33,732 bases of DNA from Alphaproteobacteria bacterium (GTDB lineage: Bacteria > Pseudomonadota > Alphaproteobacteria > UBA828). The stretch covers positions 1 to 33,732 of the forward strand of contig JAJDVB010000066.1 in assembly GCA_022826345.1 (NCBI GenBank), in the 5' to 3' direction. The translations under genes were made by a program, and so were the position numbers. Shown here in pieces: positions 8,096 to 16,751 of the stretch (the stretch's first letter is position 1; each line of letters begins with the position of its first letter). The notes beneath the pieces were generated by a model. That model made no database searches. It saw only the letters and a list, made by a program, of their open reading frames with translations, and had not been told where the DNA came from.

Positions 8096-9379
8096 ATGGG
8101 GAGGAGTGTTATGCTGACCATCGGCATAGGAAATCGCGCTCTTCGCGCTGCAAGGCTGGGTGGCATGGCCGCTCTCGCGCTCGGCCTCGCGTCCGTATTT
8201 GCGCTGGAAGAGGCGTCTGCCGAAGACAAACTGGTCAAAATCGGCGTTCTCGCCGCCTTGACCGGCCCCGGTGCCGCCGACGGCGAGGAGACTGTGCGCG
8301 GCTCCACGCTCGCCTTGGAGGAATTCCAGGCCGCCGGTGGCATGCCGGGCTACGCCTTCGAGATCGAGGTCTCGGACGTGCGCGATCAGACCTCGGACGC
8401 CGTTATGAGCGGCGTCGAGCGCCTGATGAACGACGACGCGGTCGATTTCATCATGACCGGCTATGCCAGCCTCTCGAACTTCGAGATCGAGTTTATGCGC
8501 GAGGAAGAAATGCCCTACTTCGTGGCGGCCAACTCGCAGCAGACCCGGGAGATCGTGAGCAAGGATCCGGAAGCCTACTGGATGGTCTGGTCGCTGACCC
8601 CGTCATACGACGCCTATGAGACCGAGATGCTCCCGGTGGTGGAGGGGCTTGCAGCCAGCGGGGCGATCGAGCTCAAGAGCAAGAAGCTCGCGATCATCTC
8701 CTCCGACAACGCCTACTCGAAAACGATTTACAACGGACTGAAGAAGAGCTTCTCCGGCGCGGGCTGGGAGATCGTCGTCGACGAGGTGATCCCCAGCGGC
8801 GAGGTCAACGACTGGCGCGCCTTTCTCGCCAAGGTCCGGCAGGACCCGCCGGATCTCGTGGTCAACACGGACTGGGTACCGGCCAATGCCTCGACCTTCA
8901 TCACCCAGTTCCTGGAAGATCCGACCGACAGCCTGGTCTTCATCCAGTACGGCCCCTCGGTGCCGGAATTCCTCGACCTCACCAAGGACAAGGCGACGGG
9001 CGTGATCTACAACCTGCTCGGGGGCCATGTCCCGACGATTCCGCGCACCAAGGAAGTGATGGACAAGTACACCGAGCGGTGGGGCTCCGCGCCTGGTCCC
9101 TATGGCGTCGGTCTCTACGAGATGATGCAGCTCTACCTGGAGGTGGCGCAGAAGGTCGGCGATCCGACCGACCGCAGAGCCATGGCGAATGCACTGTCGC
9201 AGACGGACAAGGTGGTCTCCGAAGGCCGGCTAGTGTTCGATCCGGCGACGCACCTCGCGCGTCAGGGCAACGACTATATCCCGATCACGTTCTATCAGAT
9301 CTGGGACGGTGAGCGGACGCTGTTCTATCCGGACCAGTGGAAGAACGGCGAATTCAGACGTCCGCCCTGGATGCAGTAG
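8096..9379 (+). CDS. ABC transporter substrate-binding protein, branched-chain amino acid type (LivJ-like)
   Basis: A 427-residue periplasmic binding protein of the Peripla_BP_6 type. The signal peptide ends near the EEASAED stretch (about residue 42). The mature start LVKIGVLAALTGPGA is the hallmark of this family, followed by VRGSTLALEEFQAAGG and a second lobe with LAIISSDNAYS. Family members bind aliphatic amino acids, amides, urea or aromatic acids. The ligand is not readable here; the downstream amidase hints at an amide-type compound. Start choice: the ATG at 8096 has AGGGAG 9 bases upstream, while an in-frame ATG at 8111 has GGGGAGGAG 4 bases upstream; both are plausible and differ by five residues. 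It is the first gene of a five-gene importer. A strong hairpin separates it from the ATPase. Confidence 0.92.
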   Translation: MGRSVMLTIGIGNRALRAARLGGMAALALGLASVFALEEASAEDKLVKIGVLAALTGPGAADGEETVRGSTLALEEFQAAGGMPGYAFEIEVSDVRDQTSDAVMSGVERLMNDDAVDFIMTGYASLSNFEIEFMREEEMPYFVAANSQQTREIVSKDPEAYWMVWSLTPSYDAYETEMLPVVEGLAASGAIELKSKKLAIISSDNAYSKTIYNGLKKSFSGAGWEIVVDEVIPSGEVNDWRAFLAKVRQDPPDLVVNTDWVPANASTFITQFLEDPTDSLVFIQYGPSVPEFLDLTKDKATGVIYNLLGGHVPTIPRTKEVMDKYTERWGSAPGPYGVGLYEMMQLYLEVAQKVGDPTDRRAMANALSQTDKVVSEGRLVFDPATHLARQGNDYIPITFYQIWDGERTLFYPDQWKNGEFRRPPWMQ

Positions 9380-9390
9380 GCGGTTCCGAT

Positions 9391-9426
9391 CGCCGCCCGG
9401 TCGCCCTGTGAGGTGGCCGGGCGGCG
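9391..9426 (+). terminator. GC-rich hairpin after the Liv-type binding-protein gene
   Basis: CGCCGCCCGG (9391-9400) pairs perfectly with CCGGGCGGCG (9417-9426), and further pairing inside extends the stem. A T-rich tract (ATTCTTCTTG) follows a few bases later. It lies 11 bp after the binding-protein stop and before the GTG of the ATPase gene, fitting a partial terminator or attenuator that lowers expression of the ATPase and permease genes. Confidence 0.7.
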
Positions 9427-9453
9427 GCCGCATTCTTCTTGTAGTCTTCTATC

Positions 9454-10194
9454 GTGGATTCGATCCTTGTTGTCGACGGCGTCTCCAAGTCGTTCGGCTC
9501 GCTCCGGGCAGTCGACGACGTGTCGCTCTCGGTCGAACAGGGCGAGATTTTCGGCATTGCTGGCCCGAATGGCAGCGGCAAGAGCACGCTGTTCAACATC
9601 ATCACGTCGATCCCCTTCCCGGCGGATTCAGGCCGCGTCCTCTTCGAGGGAAAGCAAATCCAGCGCATGCGCGCCAACAGGATCTGTCGTTCCGGGTTAG
9701 CGCGCACGTTCCAGAAGGAAACAGCGTTCGACACGTTGTCGACGCTCGACAATGTGATCCTCGGCTCGACCTATGGACGCGGCACCGAGAGCAGTGCCGA
9801 AAGTCAGAGGACGGCCGGCGAGACGCTGGAGTTCGTCGGGATCGGCGCGGATCAGTTCGAAAGGCCCGCTGCAGAGCTTTCCGTCTTCGACAAGAAGCGC
9901 CTGATGATCGCGTCCGCCATCGTCACCGAGCCGCGCGTGCTCCTGCTCGATGAGCCCGCATCGGGGCTCACCAAGCCGGAGATCGATGAAACGATCGATC
10001 TGATCCGGCGCTTGAACGAGCGCGGCGTGACGCTGCTCGTCATAGAGCATGTGTTGCCGCTGCTGCTGACAGTCTCGGCGCGCCTGCTGGTGCTCAATCA
10101 CGGAAGCGAGCTCGTCACCGGCACGCCGGACGACGTGATCCGAGACCCCCACGTGGTGGAAGCCTATCTCGGCTCGCGCGCGAGTCATAAGTGA
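9454..10194 (+). CDS. ABC ATPase, branched-chain amino acid type (LivG-like)
   Basis: A 246-residue ATPase of the LivG group, GTG start. Walker A GPNGSGKST is at residues 37-45, and RTFQKETAFDTLSTLDNV is the LivG-type Q-loop region. Walker B VLLLDEPASGL and the H-loop VIEHVLPLLL are present. The signature region reads ELSVFDKKRLMIASAI, where LivG proteins normally have LSYGQQR; the GQ pair is replaced by FD. Because the other elements are intact, the protein is probably functional but may use ATP asymmetrically with its partner LivF. Its stop overlaps the next gene start (GTGA). It drives transport through the LivH/LivM-like permeases. Confidence 0.9.
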   Translation: MDSILVVDGVSKSFGSLRAVDDVSLSVEQGEIFGIAGPNGSGKSTLFNIITSIPFPADSGRVLFEGKQIQRMRANRICRSGLARTFQKETAFDTLSTLDNVILGSTYGRGTESSAESQRTAGETLEFVGIGADQFERPAAELSVFDKKRLMIASAIVTEPRVLLLDEPASGLTKPEIDETIDLIRRLNERGVTLLVIEHVLPLLLTVSARLLVLNHGSELVTGTPDDVIRDPHVVEAYLGSRASHK

Positions 10195-10934
10195 GCGAAA
10201 GAGGTCCGCGCGGCATGGCTGAGCCGATTCTCGATATCCGCGAGGTCTCGGTGGGCTATGGCAAGACCCAGGTCCTCTGGGACATCAGCCTCACGGTGCC
10301 CGAGGATCAGCAGATCGGCTTGTTCGGCCCCAACGGACACGGCAAGACGACCCTGCTGCGCACGATCTCCGGCCTGCTCAGGCCCTGGAGCGGCGAGGTC
10401 CATCTCAGGGGTGAGCGAATCGACAAGGCGCTGCCGCGGGCTATCGTCGATCGCGGCATCGTCCAGGTGCCCCAGGGGAACGTTCTGTTCGCCGAGCTCA
10501 CGGTGGCGGAGAACCTACGGCTGGGAGCTTATTGCCGGCGGGCCAGGCCTCGTCTGGCCGACAATCTGGCACGAGTCTACGGCCTGTTTCCGCGCCTCAA
10601 GGAGCGCCGTCGCCAGCAGGCGAAGACCCTCTCCGGCGGCGAGCGCCAGATGCTCGCGATCGGTGCGGGCCTCATGGGCGAGCCGACAATGCTCATGCTG
10701 GACGAGCCGACACTTGGGCTCGCGCCAAAACTGAAGGACGAGCTGTTGGAGGCGATCGCTGAAATCTCGCGTTCGGGCGTGCCGTTGATGCTGGTGGAGC
10801 AGGATCTGGAGTTTCTGCTCGCGCTCACGGACCGCCTCTACATGATCAACCATGGGGTGGTCGCGCTCGACCTCGACGCGAGCGAAGGGTTCGATCACGA
10901 CCAGATCATCCAAATGTATTTCGGCAAGGAGTGA
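10191..10934 (+). CDS. ABC ATPase, branched-chain amino acid type (LivF-like)
   Basis: A 247-residue ATPase. Walker A GPNGHGKTT is at residues 46-54, the Q-loop region reads VQVPQGNVLFAELTV, the signature LSGGERQMLAIG is canonical, and Walker B is MLMLDEPTLGL. VPQGNVLFAELTVAENL is the LivF-type hallmark (usually VPEGRRIFPxLTVxENL). The GTG at 10191 overlaps the LivG stop by 4 bp. An in-frame ATG at 10215 (MAEPILDIREV) would give the more usual N-terminus and remains possible. It likely forms a heterodimer with the preceding ATPase and, having a full signature motif, pairs with LivG's altered one. Confidence 0.92.
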   Translation: MSERGPRGMAEPILDIREVSVGYGKTQVLWDISLTVPEDQQIGLFGPNGHGKTTLLRTISGLLRPWSGEVHLRGERIDKALPRAIVDRGIVQVPQGNVLFAELTVAENLRLGAYCRRARPRLADNLARVYGLFPRLKERRRQQAKTLSGGERQMLAIGAGLMGEPTMLMLDEPTLGLAPKLKDELLEAIAEISRSGVPLMLVEQDLEFLLALTDRLYMINHGVVALDLDASEGFDHDQIIQMYFGKE

Positions 10935-10937
10935 TCG

Positions 10938-11813
10938 GTGGACGCTGGCACAGCGCAATCGGTTCTGCTGAGCGGCATCGTCCTCGGCTCGCTCTATGCC
11001 CTGATGGCAACCGGCCTCTCCCTCATCTGGACGACGCTCGGCATCTTCAACTTCGCCCACGGCGTGTTCATGACCATCGGCGCCTTCATCGCCTGGCAGA
11101 TCGGTGCCGACCTCGGCTGGGGGATGGGGCCGGCAGCGGGCATCGCCGTCGCCATCGCCGCTCTGATCGGCCTTGGCTGCCTGTCGGAGTTCATCCTGGT
11201 ACGCCCCTTCCTGCGCCGGCCAGATGTGATCCTAGTTGCGGTGATTACGACGCTGAGCGCCGCCATCTTCCTGGAGAACTCGGCTCTTCTGGTGTGGGGC
11301 GGCCGCTACAAGCAGCTTCCTCCCTTGATCGAAGGCAAAGTGGGGATGCTGTCGACTGCGATCTCCACTCACGAGGTGCTGATCATCGCGGTGGCGCCGC
11401 TGACCCTGTTCGTGCTCTGGGCGTTCCTCAAGTTCACGCGCACCGGGTCCGCGATCCGCGCCGTCGCGCAGAACCGGGAATCGGCGCTCCTCATGGGCAT
11501 GAACGTGCCTGTGCTTTACAGCCTGGCCTTCGGGCTCTCGGCGGCGCTTGCCGGCTTTGCCGGCATCCTGCTGGGCTCGATCCGCTTCATCACGCCCGGC
11601 CTCGGAAACGAGCCACTGGTGAAGGCGCTCATCGTCGCCATCTTCGGCGGTCTCGGCAGCCTCGGCGGCACCATCGGCGCTGCTTACGTCATCGGCCTGA
11701 TGGAAGCCATCAGTATGTTCTTCATCGGGCTCTACTGGACGCCGGCGGTCCTCTTCGGCGTGATGATCATGGTTCTGCTGGGCCGGCCGACCGGCCTCTT
11801 CGGCAAGCGGTAG
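10938..11813 (+). CDS. ABC permease, branched-chain amino acid type (LivH-like)
   Basis: A 291-residue inner-membrane permease with about eight hydrophobic helices. Family positions are GLSLIWTTLGIFNFAHG near residue 28, AVAQNRESALLMGMNV near 177, and VAIFGGLGSLGGTIGAAY near 236. The start is GTG, 3 bp after the LivF stop, with GGAG at the end of the upstream gene acting as ribosome-binding site. It should form the membrane channel with the LivM-like protein encoded 6 bp downstream. A long open frame in another phase of the same strand across this gene and the next is a shadow. Confidence 0.92.
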   Translation: MDAGTAQSVLLSGIVLGSLYALMATGLSLIWTTLGIFNFAHGVFMTIGAFIAWQIGADLGWGMGPAAGIAVAIAALIGLGCLSEFILVRPFLRRPDVILVAVITTLSAAIFLENSALLVWGGRYKQLPPLIEGKVGMLSTAISTHEVLIIAVAPLTLFVLWAFLKFTRTGSAIRAVAQNRESALLMGMNVPVLYSLAFGLSAALAGFAGILLGSIRFITPGLGNEPLVKALIVAIFGGLGSLGGTIGAAYVIGLMEAISMFFIGLYWTPAVLFGVMIMVLLGRPTGLFGKR

Positions 11814-11819
11814 GGCACG

Positions 11820-12815
11820 ATGCGAGAGCTGCTCACCGGGCCGAACCTGGCGAGGCTGATCTGCCTCCTAATCCTGATCCTGCTGCCGCTCGTCGTCCCC
11901 TCGCCCTACATCCGCCATCTGCTGATCATCACATTCATCTACGCGATCGTGGCGTCGAATTGGGACTTGAGCCTCGGTTATGCCGGCGTGTTCAACTTCG
12001 GCCACATCGCCTTCTTCGCCGCCGGCGTCTACGGCTCGGCGATCATGTCCAAGACGATCGGCATCACGCCTTGGCTGACGATTCCTCTCGCCGGGGTGAT
12101 CGGCGTCATCGCTGCGCTGATTGTCTGCCTGCCGGTGCTCCGGCTGAAAGGCATCTACGTTGTGCTGGTAACCTTCGCCTTCAGCCAGCTTTGCTTCCAG
12201 CTCGTCTTGAGTCAGGAGGAGATCACCGGCGGCTCGATGGGCATGCCGCTGCTGCCGCCCCTCAAGATCGGGGACTACAATTTCGCGCGAGACGGCAAGT
12301 TCGGCTACTACTACGTCGGTCTGTTCCTGCTCGTGCTCTCCACCATCTACCTCCACCGCCTGGTTCGATCGCGCTTCGGCACGAGCATCATCGCGCTGCG
12401 CGACAACGAGGACTATGCGATCAGCCGGGGCATCTCGCTCGCTCGCCAGCGCATGCTGACGCTGGGTCTCAGCGCCTTCTTCACCGGCATCGCAGGGGGC
12501 TTCTACTCCACCTACGTCAGGGTCGCCTCACCCGAGATCTTCGGCTTCGGCTTCCTCTCCCTCGCGCTCTCAATGCTGCTGCTCGGTGGGCTCAACAGTA
12601 TCTATGGGCCCATTCTCGGTGCCTTCGTGATCACCCTGCTGTCGGAAGCGATGGTCGACCTCGGCCCGATGCGCTTCCTCATCATTTCGGCCCTGATCAT
12701 CTTGATGCTGCTGTTCTATCCGGGCGGCCTGATCAATGCCCTTCAGCAGACGTCATCCTTGTTTTCGAAATCCGGCGTGGCCGAAAGGTACCTTCGCAAG
12801 CTTGCACGCAGATGA
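11820..12815 (+). CDS. ABC permease, branched-chain amino acid type (LivM-like)
   Basis: A 331-residue permease, the usual LivM partner. The N-terminal helices lead into the hallmark LSLGYAGVFNFGHIAFFAAG near residue 40-60. Later come ALRDNEDYAISRGISLA, the cytoplasmic coupling loop, and GGLNSIYGPILGAFVI. The C-terminus ends with a short basic tail (YLRKLARR). The start is ATG, 6 bp after the LivH stop. The amidase gene begins 61 bp downstream, likely in the same transcript, which connects this transporter with amide hydrolysis. Confidence 0.92.
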   Translation: MRELLTGPNLARLICLLILILLPLVVPSPYIRHLLIITFIYAIVASNWDLSLGYAGVFNFGHIAFFAAGVYGSAIMSKTIGITPWLTIPLAGVIGVIAALIVCLPVLRLKGIYVVLVTFAFSQLCFQLVLSQEEITGGSMGMPLLPPLKIGDYNFARDGKFGYYYVGLFLLVLSTIYLHRLVRSRFGTSIIALRDNEDYAISRGISLARQRMLTLGLSAFFTGIAGGFYSTYVRVASPEIFGFGFLSLALSMLLLGGLNSIYGPILGAFVITLLSEAMVDLGPMRFLIISALIILMLLFYPGGLINALQQTSSLFSKSGVAERYLRKLARR

Positions 12816-12876
12816 TGTCCGTCACGGGCGCGAGAGGGACGACCAGAGTGGCAATCGAACCAAGGAGACCGATCCC

Positions 12877-14304
12877 ATGAGTATTGAAATCGAGCAATAC
12901 GACGCCCTGGGTCTGGCCGATCTCGTGAGGCGCAAGGACGTCAAGCCCATCGAGCTGGTGGAAGCAGCCATCGAGCGGATCGAACGCGTCAATCCCGAGC
13001 TCAACTGCGTGATGTTCAAGAACTATGACGCAGCGCGCGCGGCCGCCGGGCAGCCGCTTCCCGACGGACCGTTCACAGGCGTGCCCCTGCTCCTCAAGGA
13101 TCTCTTGACGGCATACGAGGGCCTCCCGCTGACGGGCGGCTGCCGCTATCTCCAGGATTTCGTCGCGCCCGTCGACAGTGTCGTTGCCGAGCGCATCGCC
13201 GAGGGCGGCTTCATCCGCCTGGCAAAGACCGTGACCCCCGAGATGGGCTATTGCGTCGCATCGGAGCCGCCGCTTTACCCGCCGGGGCGCAACCCGTGGA
13301 ATCCCGACCATACACCGGGCGGCTCCAGCGGCGGTTCAGGCGCCGCCGTCGCCGCCCGCATTCTGCCCCTGGCGACCGCCAACGATGGCGGCGGTTCGAC
13401 CCGCATCCCCGCCTCCAACAACGGCCTGGTGGGGCTCAAGCAGTCGCGCGGCCGCACCACAACGGCGCCGTTCTACGGGGATTTGTGGTATGGCTGCGTC
13501 GTCGAGGGTTGCGTGTCGCTGAGCGTGCGCGATCACGCCGCCTACCACGATCTGACCCAATACGCCGTGCCCGGTGACGCCAACGCGCATGCGCGGCCGG
13601 AGATCCCATTCCTGGACGAGGTCGGCAAGGATCCCGGCCGCCTCAAGATGGGGTTGATCACCAAGGCCGCCAATGGGCGGCCGGTTCATCCGGAATGTGT
13701 GGCGGCGGCGAACAACGCGGCCGAGCTGTGCGCATCGATGGGCCACGCGATCGAGGAGGTGGAGTACAGCTTCGATTTCGATGCGCTGGCAGAGGTCTTT
13801 GCGCGCATCGCCTGTGCGGCGACGGCGGCCGGCATCCACGCCCTGGAGCCGGTGATGGGACGCCCGCCGGGGGAAGGCGAGCTGGGTAACGTCATCCGGG
13901 AGATGGTCGAGCGCGGCGATCGAATGAGCGCGCCGGCCCTCGCCCAGGACATCGAGACCATGCACATGGCCGGCTGGACCATCGCCGGGGACTGCGCGCC
14001 CTACGACGTGGTCATCACTCCGACCATGCCCAACCCGCCTCGCCGGGTCGGCTACTACGACATGACGCTGCCGTTCGAGACGTACAACAACGAGCGCCTG
14101 ATTCCCGAGGTCGTCTTCACGTTGCCGCACAACGTGAGCGGTCTGCCGGCGATCTCGCTGCCGCTGCACTGGAGTGCAGAAGGCCTGCCCTGCGGCGTGC
14201 AATTCATCGCAAGCCACGCAAACGACGCACTGCTGTTTCGCTTGGCGGCGCGCCTGGAGGAGGCCCAGCCCTGGTTCGAGAGGCTGCCCCCTGTCCACGC
14301 CTGA
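12877..14304 (+). CDS. Amidase-signature family enzyme
   Basis: A 475-residue cytoplasmic amidase (Amidase domain). The Ser-cisSer-Lys triad is visible: Lys74 in GVPLLLKDLL, cis-Ser150 in TPGGSSGGSG, and nucleophile Ser174 in NDGGGSTRIPAS. The 24-residue spacing of the two serines is standard for the family. The C-terminal GLPAISLPL and GLPCGVQFIA segments are also typical. I choose ATG 12877 because it is preceded by AAGGAG and gives the normal start MSIEIEQYDALGLADLVRR; a longer frame from 12736 would overlap the permease. It converts an amide to an acid and ammonia; the substrate is unknown, though these enzymes often act on aryl or aliphatic amides and amide-containing xenobiotics. It follows the Liv operon and precedes the EctC-like gene. 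Confidence 0.92.
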   Translation: MSIEIEQYDALGLADLVRRKDVKPIELVEAAIERIERVNPELNCVMFKNYDAARAAAGQPLPDGPFTGVPLLLKDLLTAYEGLPLTGGCRYLQDFVAPVDSVVAERIAEGGFIRLAKTVTPEMGYCVASEPPLYPPGRNPWNPDHTPGGSSGGSGAAVAARILPLATANDGGGSTRIPASNNGLVGLKQSRGRTTTAPFYGDLWYGCVVEGCVSLSVRDHAAYHDLTQYAVPGDANAHARPEIPFLDEVGKDPGRLKMGLITKAANGRPVHPECVAAANNAAELCASMGHAIEEVEYSFDFDALAEVFARIACAATAAGIHALEPVMGRPPGEGELGNVIREMVERGDRMSAPALAQDIETMHMAGWTIAGDCAPYDVVITPTMPNPPRRVGYYDMTLPFETYNNERLIPEVVFTLPHNVSGLPAISLPLHWSAEGLPCGVQFIASHANDALLFRLAARLEEAQPWFERLPPVHA

Positions 14305-14441
14305 GGCCCCGGAGTTCCGACCTCGTGGTCTTCGGCATCGCCGCTGAGGATTTCGCACCAAGCAGCGGGATGGGATCGGACAGCAGAGGTTCGAGACGGG
14401 AGAGCTGGCGACGAAGCGAAGCGGAGCGCGAGGAGGCCCCA

Positions 14442-15272
14442 ATGCGCGTTCGGACAATCGAAGACCACCGTGCCGGCGGATGGGAGAAAGTGCTCGATGC
14501 AGGCAAGGTGCGCTCGGTGCGTTGCGTGACTGCGGCGGACCGGGTCGGCTTCTCCCTGCACCTGAACGAGATCGCGGAGGGTGACGGGCACCAGCTCTAG
14601 TACAAGCATCACTGGGAAGCGAATTACATCGTCGCGGGCGAAGCCACCCTCGAGGATCTGGACCGAGGCGGTTCCTGGCCGCTGCGTGCGGGATCGCTCT
14701 ACGCCGTCGGTCCCACCGATCGGCACCGACTTACCGGACAGAAGGAACTCCGCATCGTAAGCGTCTTCTGTCCGGCGCTACGGGGCGACGAGGCGCACGA
14801 CGAGGACGGCGCCTACACCCCGTCGGGCGAAGTGCCGGCGGGGCGGGAGCGTCTCTTCCTGCGCGACGCCGATGCCCTTCGCGCCGCGGGACAGGAGATG
14901 GTGGTGGCCAACGGCGAGGCGCGCACCCTGCGTATGCTGGTGAAGGACGATCGCGTCGGCTTCTCCCTGTCCGATGTCCATGTCGCGGCCGGGGCCCGTG
15001 CCGCGCTCTGGTACAAGAAGCACTGGGAGGCGAACCTGGTGATCGGAGGGCGGGGCAAGGTCACCGAGGTCGCCAGCGGGCGCGAGTGGCCGCTCAGCTA
15101 CGGCACTACGTACCTCGTGGGGCCCGAGGACCGGCACGTCCTCGAGAGCACCGAGAATATGCATGTATTGAGCGTATTCTGTCCGCCGCTCGCCGGGGAC
15201 GAACAGCACGACGCCGACGGTGCCCTCGCCCCGAGCGGGCCGATCCCACCCGGCCCCGTCGAACCCCAATAA
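14442..15272 (+). pseudogene. Tandem ectoine-synthase-like (EctC) double-cupin gene with one in-frame TAG
   Basis: A single frame of 276 codons encodes two successive EctC-like cupins, about residues 1-130 and 131-276. Half 1 starts MRVRTIEDHRAGG after AGGAGG. An in-frame TAG (14598-14600, codon 53) follows HQL and precedes YKHHWEANYIVAGE. Half 2 has the same site as LWYKKHWEANLVIGG, with TGG at 15009-15011, so the TAG is best explained as TGG changed to TAG. Residues corresponding to the iron ligands of characterised EctC (Glu of HWEA, Tyr of GSLYAVG/GTTYLVG, His of DRH) are present in both halves. Ectoine synthase cyclises N-gamma-acetyl-diaminobutyrate, but no ectA or ectB is here, and EctC homologues outside ectoine operons may do other cyclisations or hydrolysis. 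Apart from the stop the frame is intact. A GTG at 14832 could start half 2 alone. It may be a recent pseudogene, a read-through gene, or a sequence error. Confidence 0.8.
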
Positions 15273-15620
15273 GGGCAGTTACACGCGAACTCTTTCGCTT
15301 TCCTCAATCAATAGCTCCGAAACTCAGCCCGCGGTGGAACTCATTGAACTATGTGGGCTTTCTGTTCAGCAAAGGGGGTGGAAGTATCGCCATCGCGCAA
15401 AGCACTGAACTTACGCATACTGTCCTTTCGCCACCTCGCCAGCCCCACACCCTGCCCAACACGGCTGACCGGAACAGGCTGGACCTCCTGAACCGGAACG
15501 GTGCCGAGTTGCGGCCCCAGCGGGATACCGCATCCGGGTGGTCGGCGATCCTGCCGGCTGCGTCCGAGACAACTCCTGCACCGCCCCGGAACAACGTATC
15601 GTCGGGTGGTCTTGCGCGCG
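15273..15620. other. Gene-free spacer with a short copy of the dispersed repeat core
   Basis: About 350 bp between the convergent EctC-like and serine hydrolase genes. Bases 15441-15475 match 29 of 35 positions with the start of the 112-bp repeat at 137 (same orientation). No recognisable gene, and no clear bidirectional terminator was seen. Confidence 0.4.
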
Positions 15621-16751
15621 TCAGCCGTAGAATTCGGCGATTGCGATGTCCGAGAGTCGCTGAAAGCGAGCGGCGCTGTTCGTCTCTTCAAGAATGCCGG
15701 TCGTGAGGCAGACCATCGTCATGTCCCGCGTCGGATCGACCCACATGTTGGTCGAACCGGCCCCGAAGGCACCGTACGCTTCCGGGCTCGACAGATGCCC
15801 GAAGTACGTGGGGATCATGCCCTCGCCACGGATGAAGAAGCCGAGTCCGAGATTGGCCGGGAACGCGGGCCAGCCTTTCATTTCGCGGGCGAAATGCCAC
15901 TGGGTGTTGACCATGGTCCCGGTATGAACCCTGGTCGCGAACGAGACCATGGCAGGCGAGAGCACGCGCGCGTCGCCGCGCCGTCCACCGCACCGGAGTG
16001 TCTCTGCGAATGCGTACATATCGTTCAACGTGGAGACGAAGCCTGCAGCAGGCATCTCGTGATCGAGCGCCGGGTTCATGATGTCCTGCGCCGCCGCGAC
16101 GAGGCCGTCCGGATCGAACAGCCCGGGGCTGCGATCCGTGCAACGGGGGACGATGCCGCGAGAAGAAAGATCCGCACGCATGCCAAGGCACGTGTCCGTC
16201 ATGCCGAGCGGCCCGCAAATTTCGCGCGTCACGATATCGCGAAAGCGAAGCCCATTTCCGTCCAGTCTCCGGACACACTCTGCCGCCACTGCGTGCGCCA
16301 TGATCTGCGAATAACTTGCCTCCTCTCCCGGCACCGAAACCGCAGGCGTGTCGCAAACGGCGGCAACGACGGCCTTGAGATCGCCCTGTCTGTCTGGGGG
16401 GACGGCCGGAAAGCCGGGCGCCACGCCGGCCGTGTGACAGAGAAGCTGCCCGAGCGTGGCGCGAGCCTTTCCCTTCACGCCGAACTCGGGAATCACCTCG
16501 CAGACTGGCGTATCCAGTCTGGCCTCCCCGCGCTCGACGCGTTGCAGCAGGGTAACGGCGGTCAGCGCCTTCGAAATCGAGAATACCGGGAAGACGCTGT
16601 CGTTGCGGAGCGGCGTTTCATTGGGGCGATCGGCGTATCCGGTCGTTTCGTTGAACGCGATCTCGCCGCCGACTGCAACGATCGTCGCCGCTCCGTCATA
16701 GAGGCCGGACTGGATGTCGGAGTCAATCGCTCGCTGCAACCGGCCTGCCAT
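15621..16751 (-). CDS. Serine hydrolase of the beta-lactamase / class C-like esterase family
   Basis: A 376-residue penicillin-binding-protein-fold hydrolase (Beta-lactamase family PF00144). The SxxK nucleophile motif is at residues 58-61 within VFSISKALTAV. The second motif reads EASYSQIMAHAV, giving Tyr-Ser-Gln rather than the Tyr-x-Asn of class C beta-lactamases, as in family VIII esterases. GLGFFIRGEG and FGHLSSPEAYGAFGAG near the C-terminus fit the third region, with FGHLS standing for the usual H/KxG environment. No signal peptide is seen, so it is probably cytoplasmic. Members act as esterases, amidases or D-amino-acid peptidases; real beta-lactamase activity is not implied. It converges on the EctC-like gene. 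Confidence 0.87.
   Translation of the reverse strand: MAGRLQRAIDSDIQSGLYDGAATIVAVGGEIAFNETTGYADRPNETPLRNDSVFPVFSISKALTAVTLLQRVERGEARLDTPVCEVIPEFGVKGKARATLGQLLCHTAGVAPGFPAVPPDRQGDLKAVVAAVCDTPAVSVPGEEASYSQIMAHAVAAECVRRLDGNGLRFRDIVTREICGPLGMTDTCLGMRADLSSRGIVPRCTDRSPGLFDPDGLVAAAQDIMNPALDHEMPAAGFVSTLNDMYAFAETLRCGGRRGDARVLSPAMVSFATRVHTGTMVNTQWHFAREMKGWPAFPANLGLGFFIRGEGMIPTYFGHLSSPEAYGAFGAGSTNMWVDPTRDMTMVCLTTGILEETNSAARFQRLSDIAIAEFYG

Noticed and set aside
10931..12880. A 649-codon plus-strand frame across the LivH and LivM genes
   Set aside because: It is the shifted-frame shadow of two clear permease genes; its composition (Arg-, His- and Pro-rich) is typical of such artefacts in GC-rich DNA.
14442..15272. 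Reassigned stop codon or pyrrolysine at the TAG
   Set aside because: TGA and TAA also interrupt another gene here, and the paired codon is TGG, so a simple point mutation is the better explanation.
14442..15272. A true ectoine biosynthesis locus
   Set aside because: No ectA, ectB or ectD is present; the neighbours are an importer and an amidase.
15621..16751. A real beta-lactamase conferring resistance
   Set aside because: It has the fold motifs, but the second motif is Tyr-Ser-Gln and no export signal is seen, which fits an esterase-like member better.
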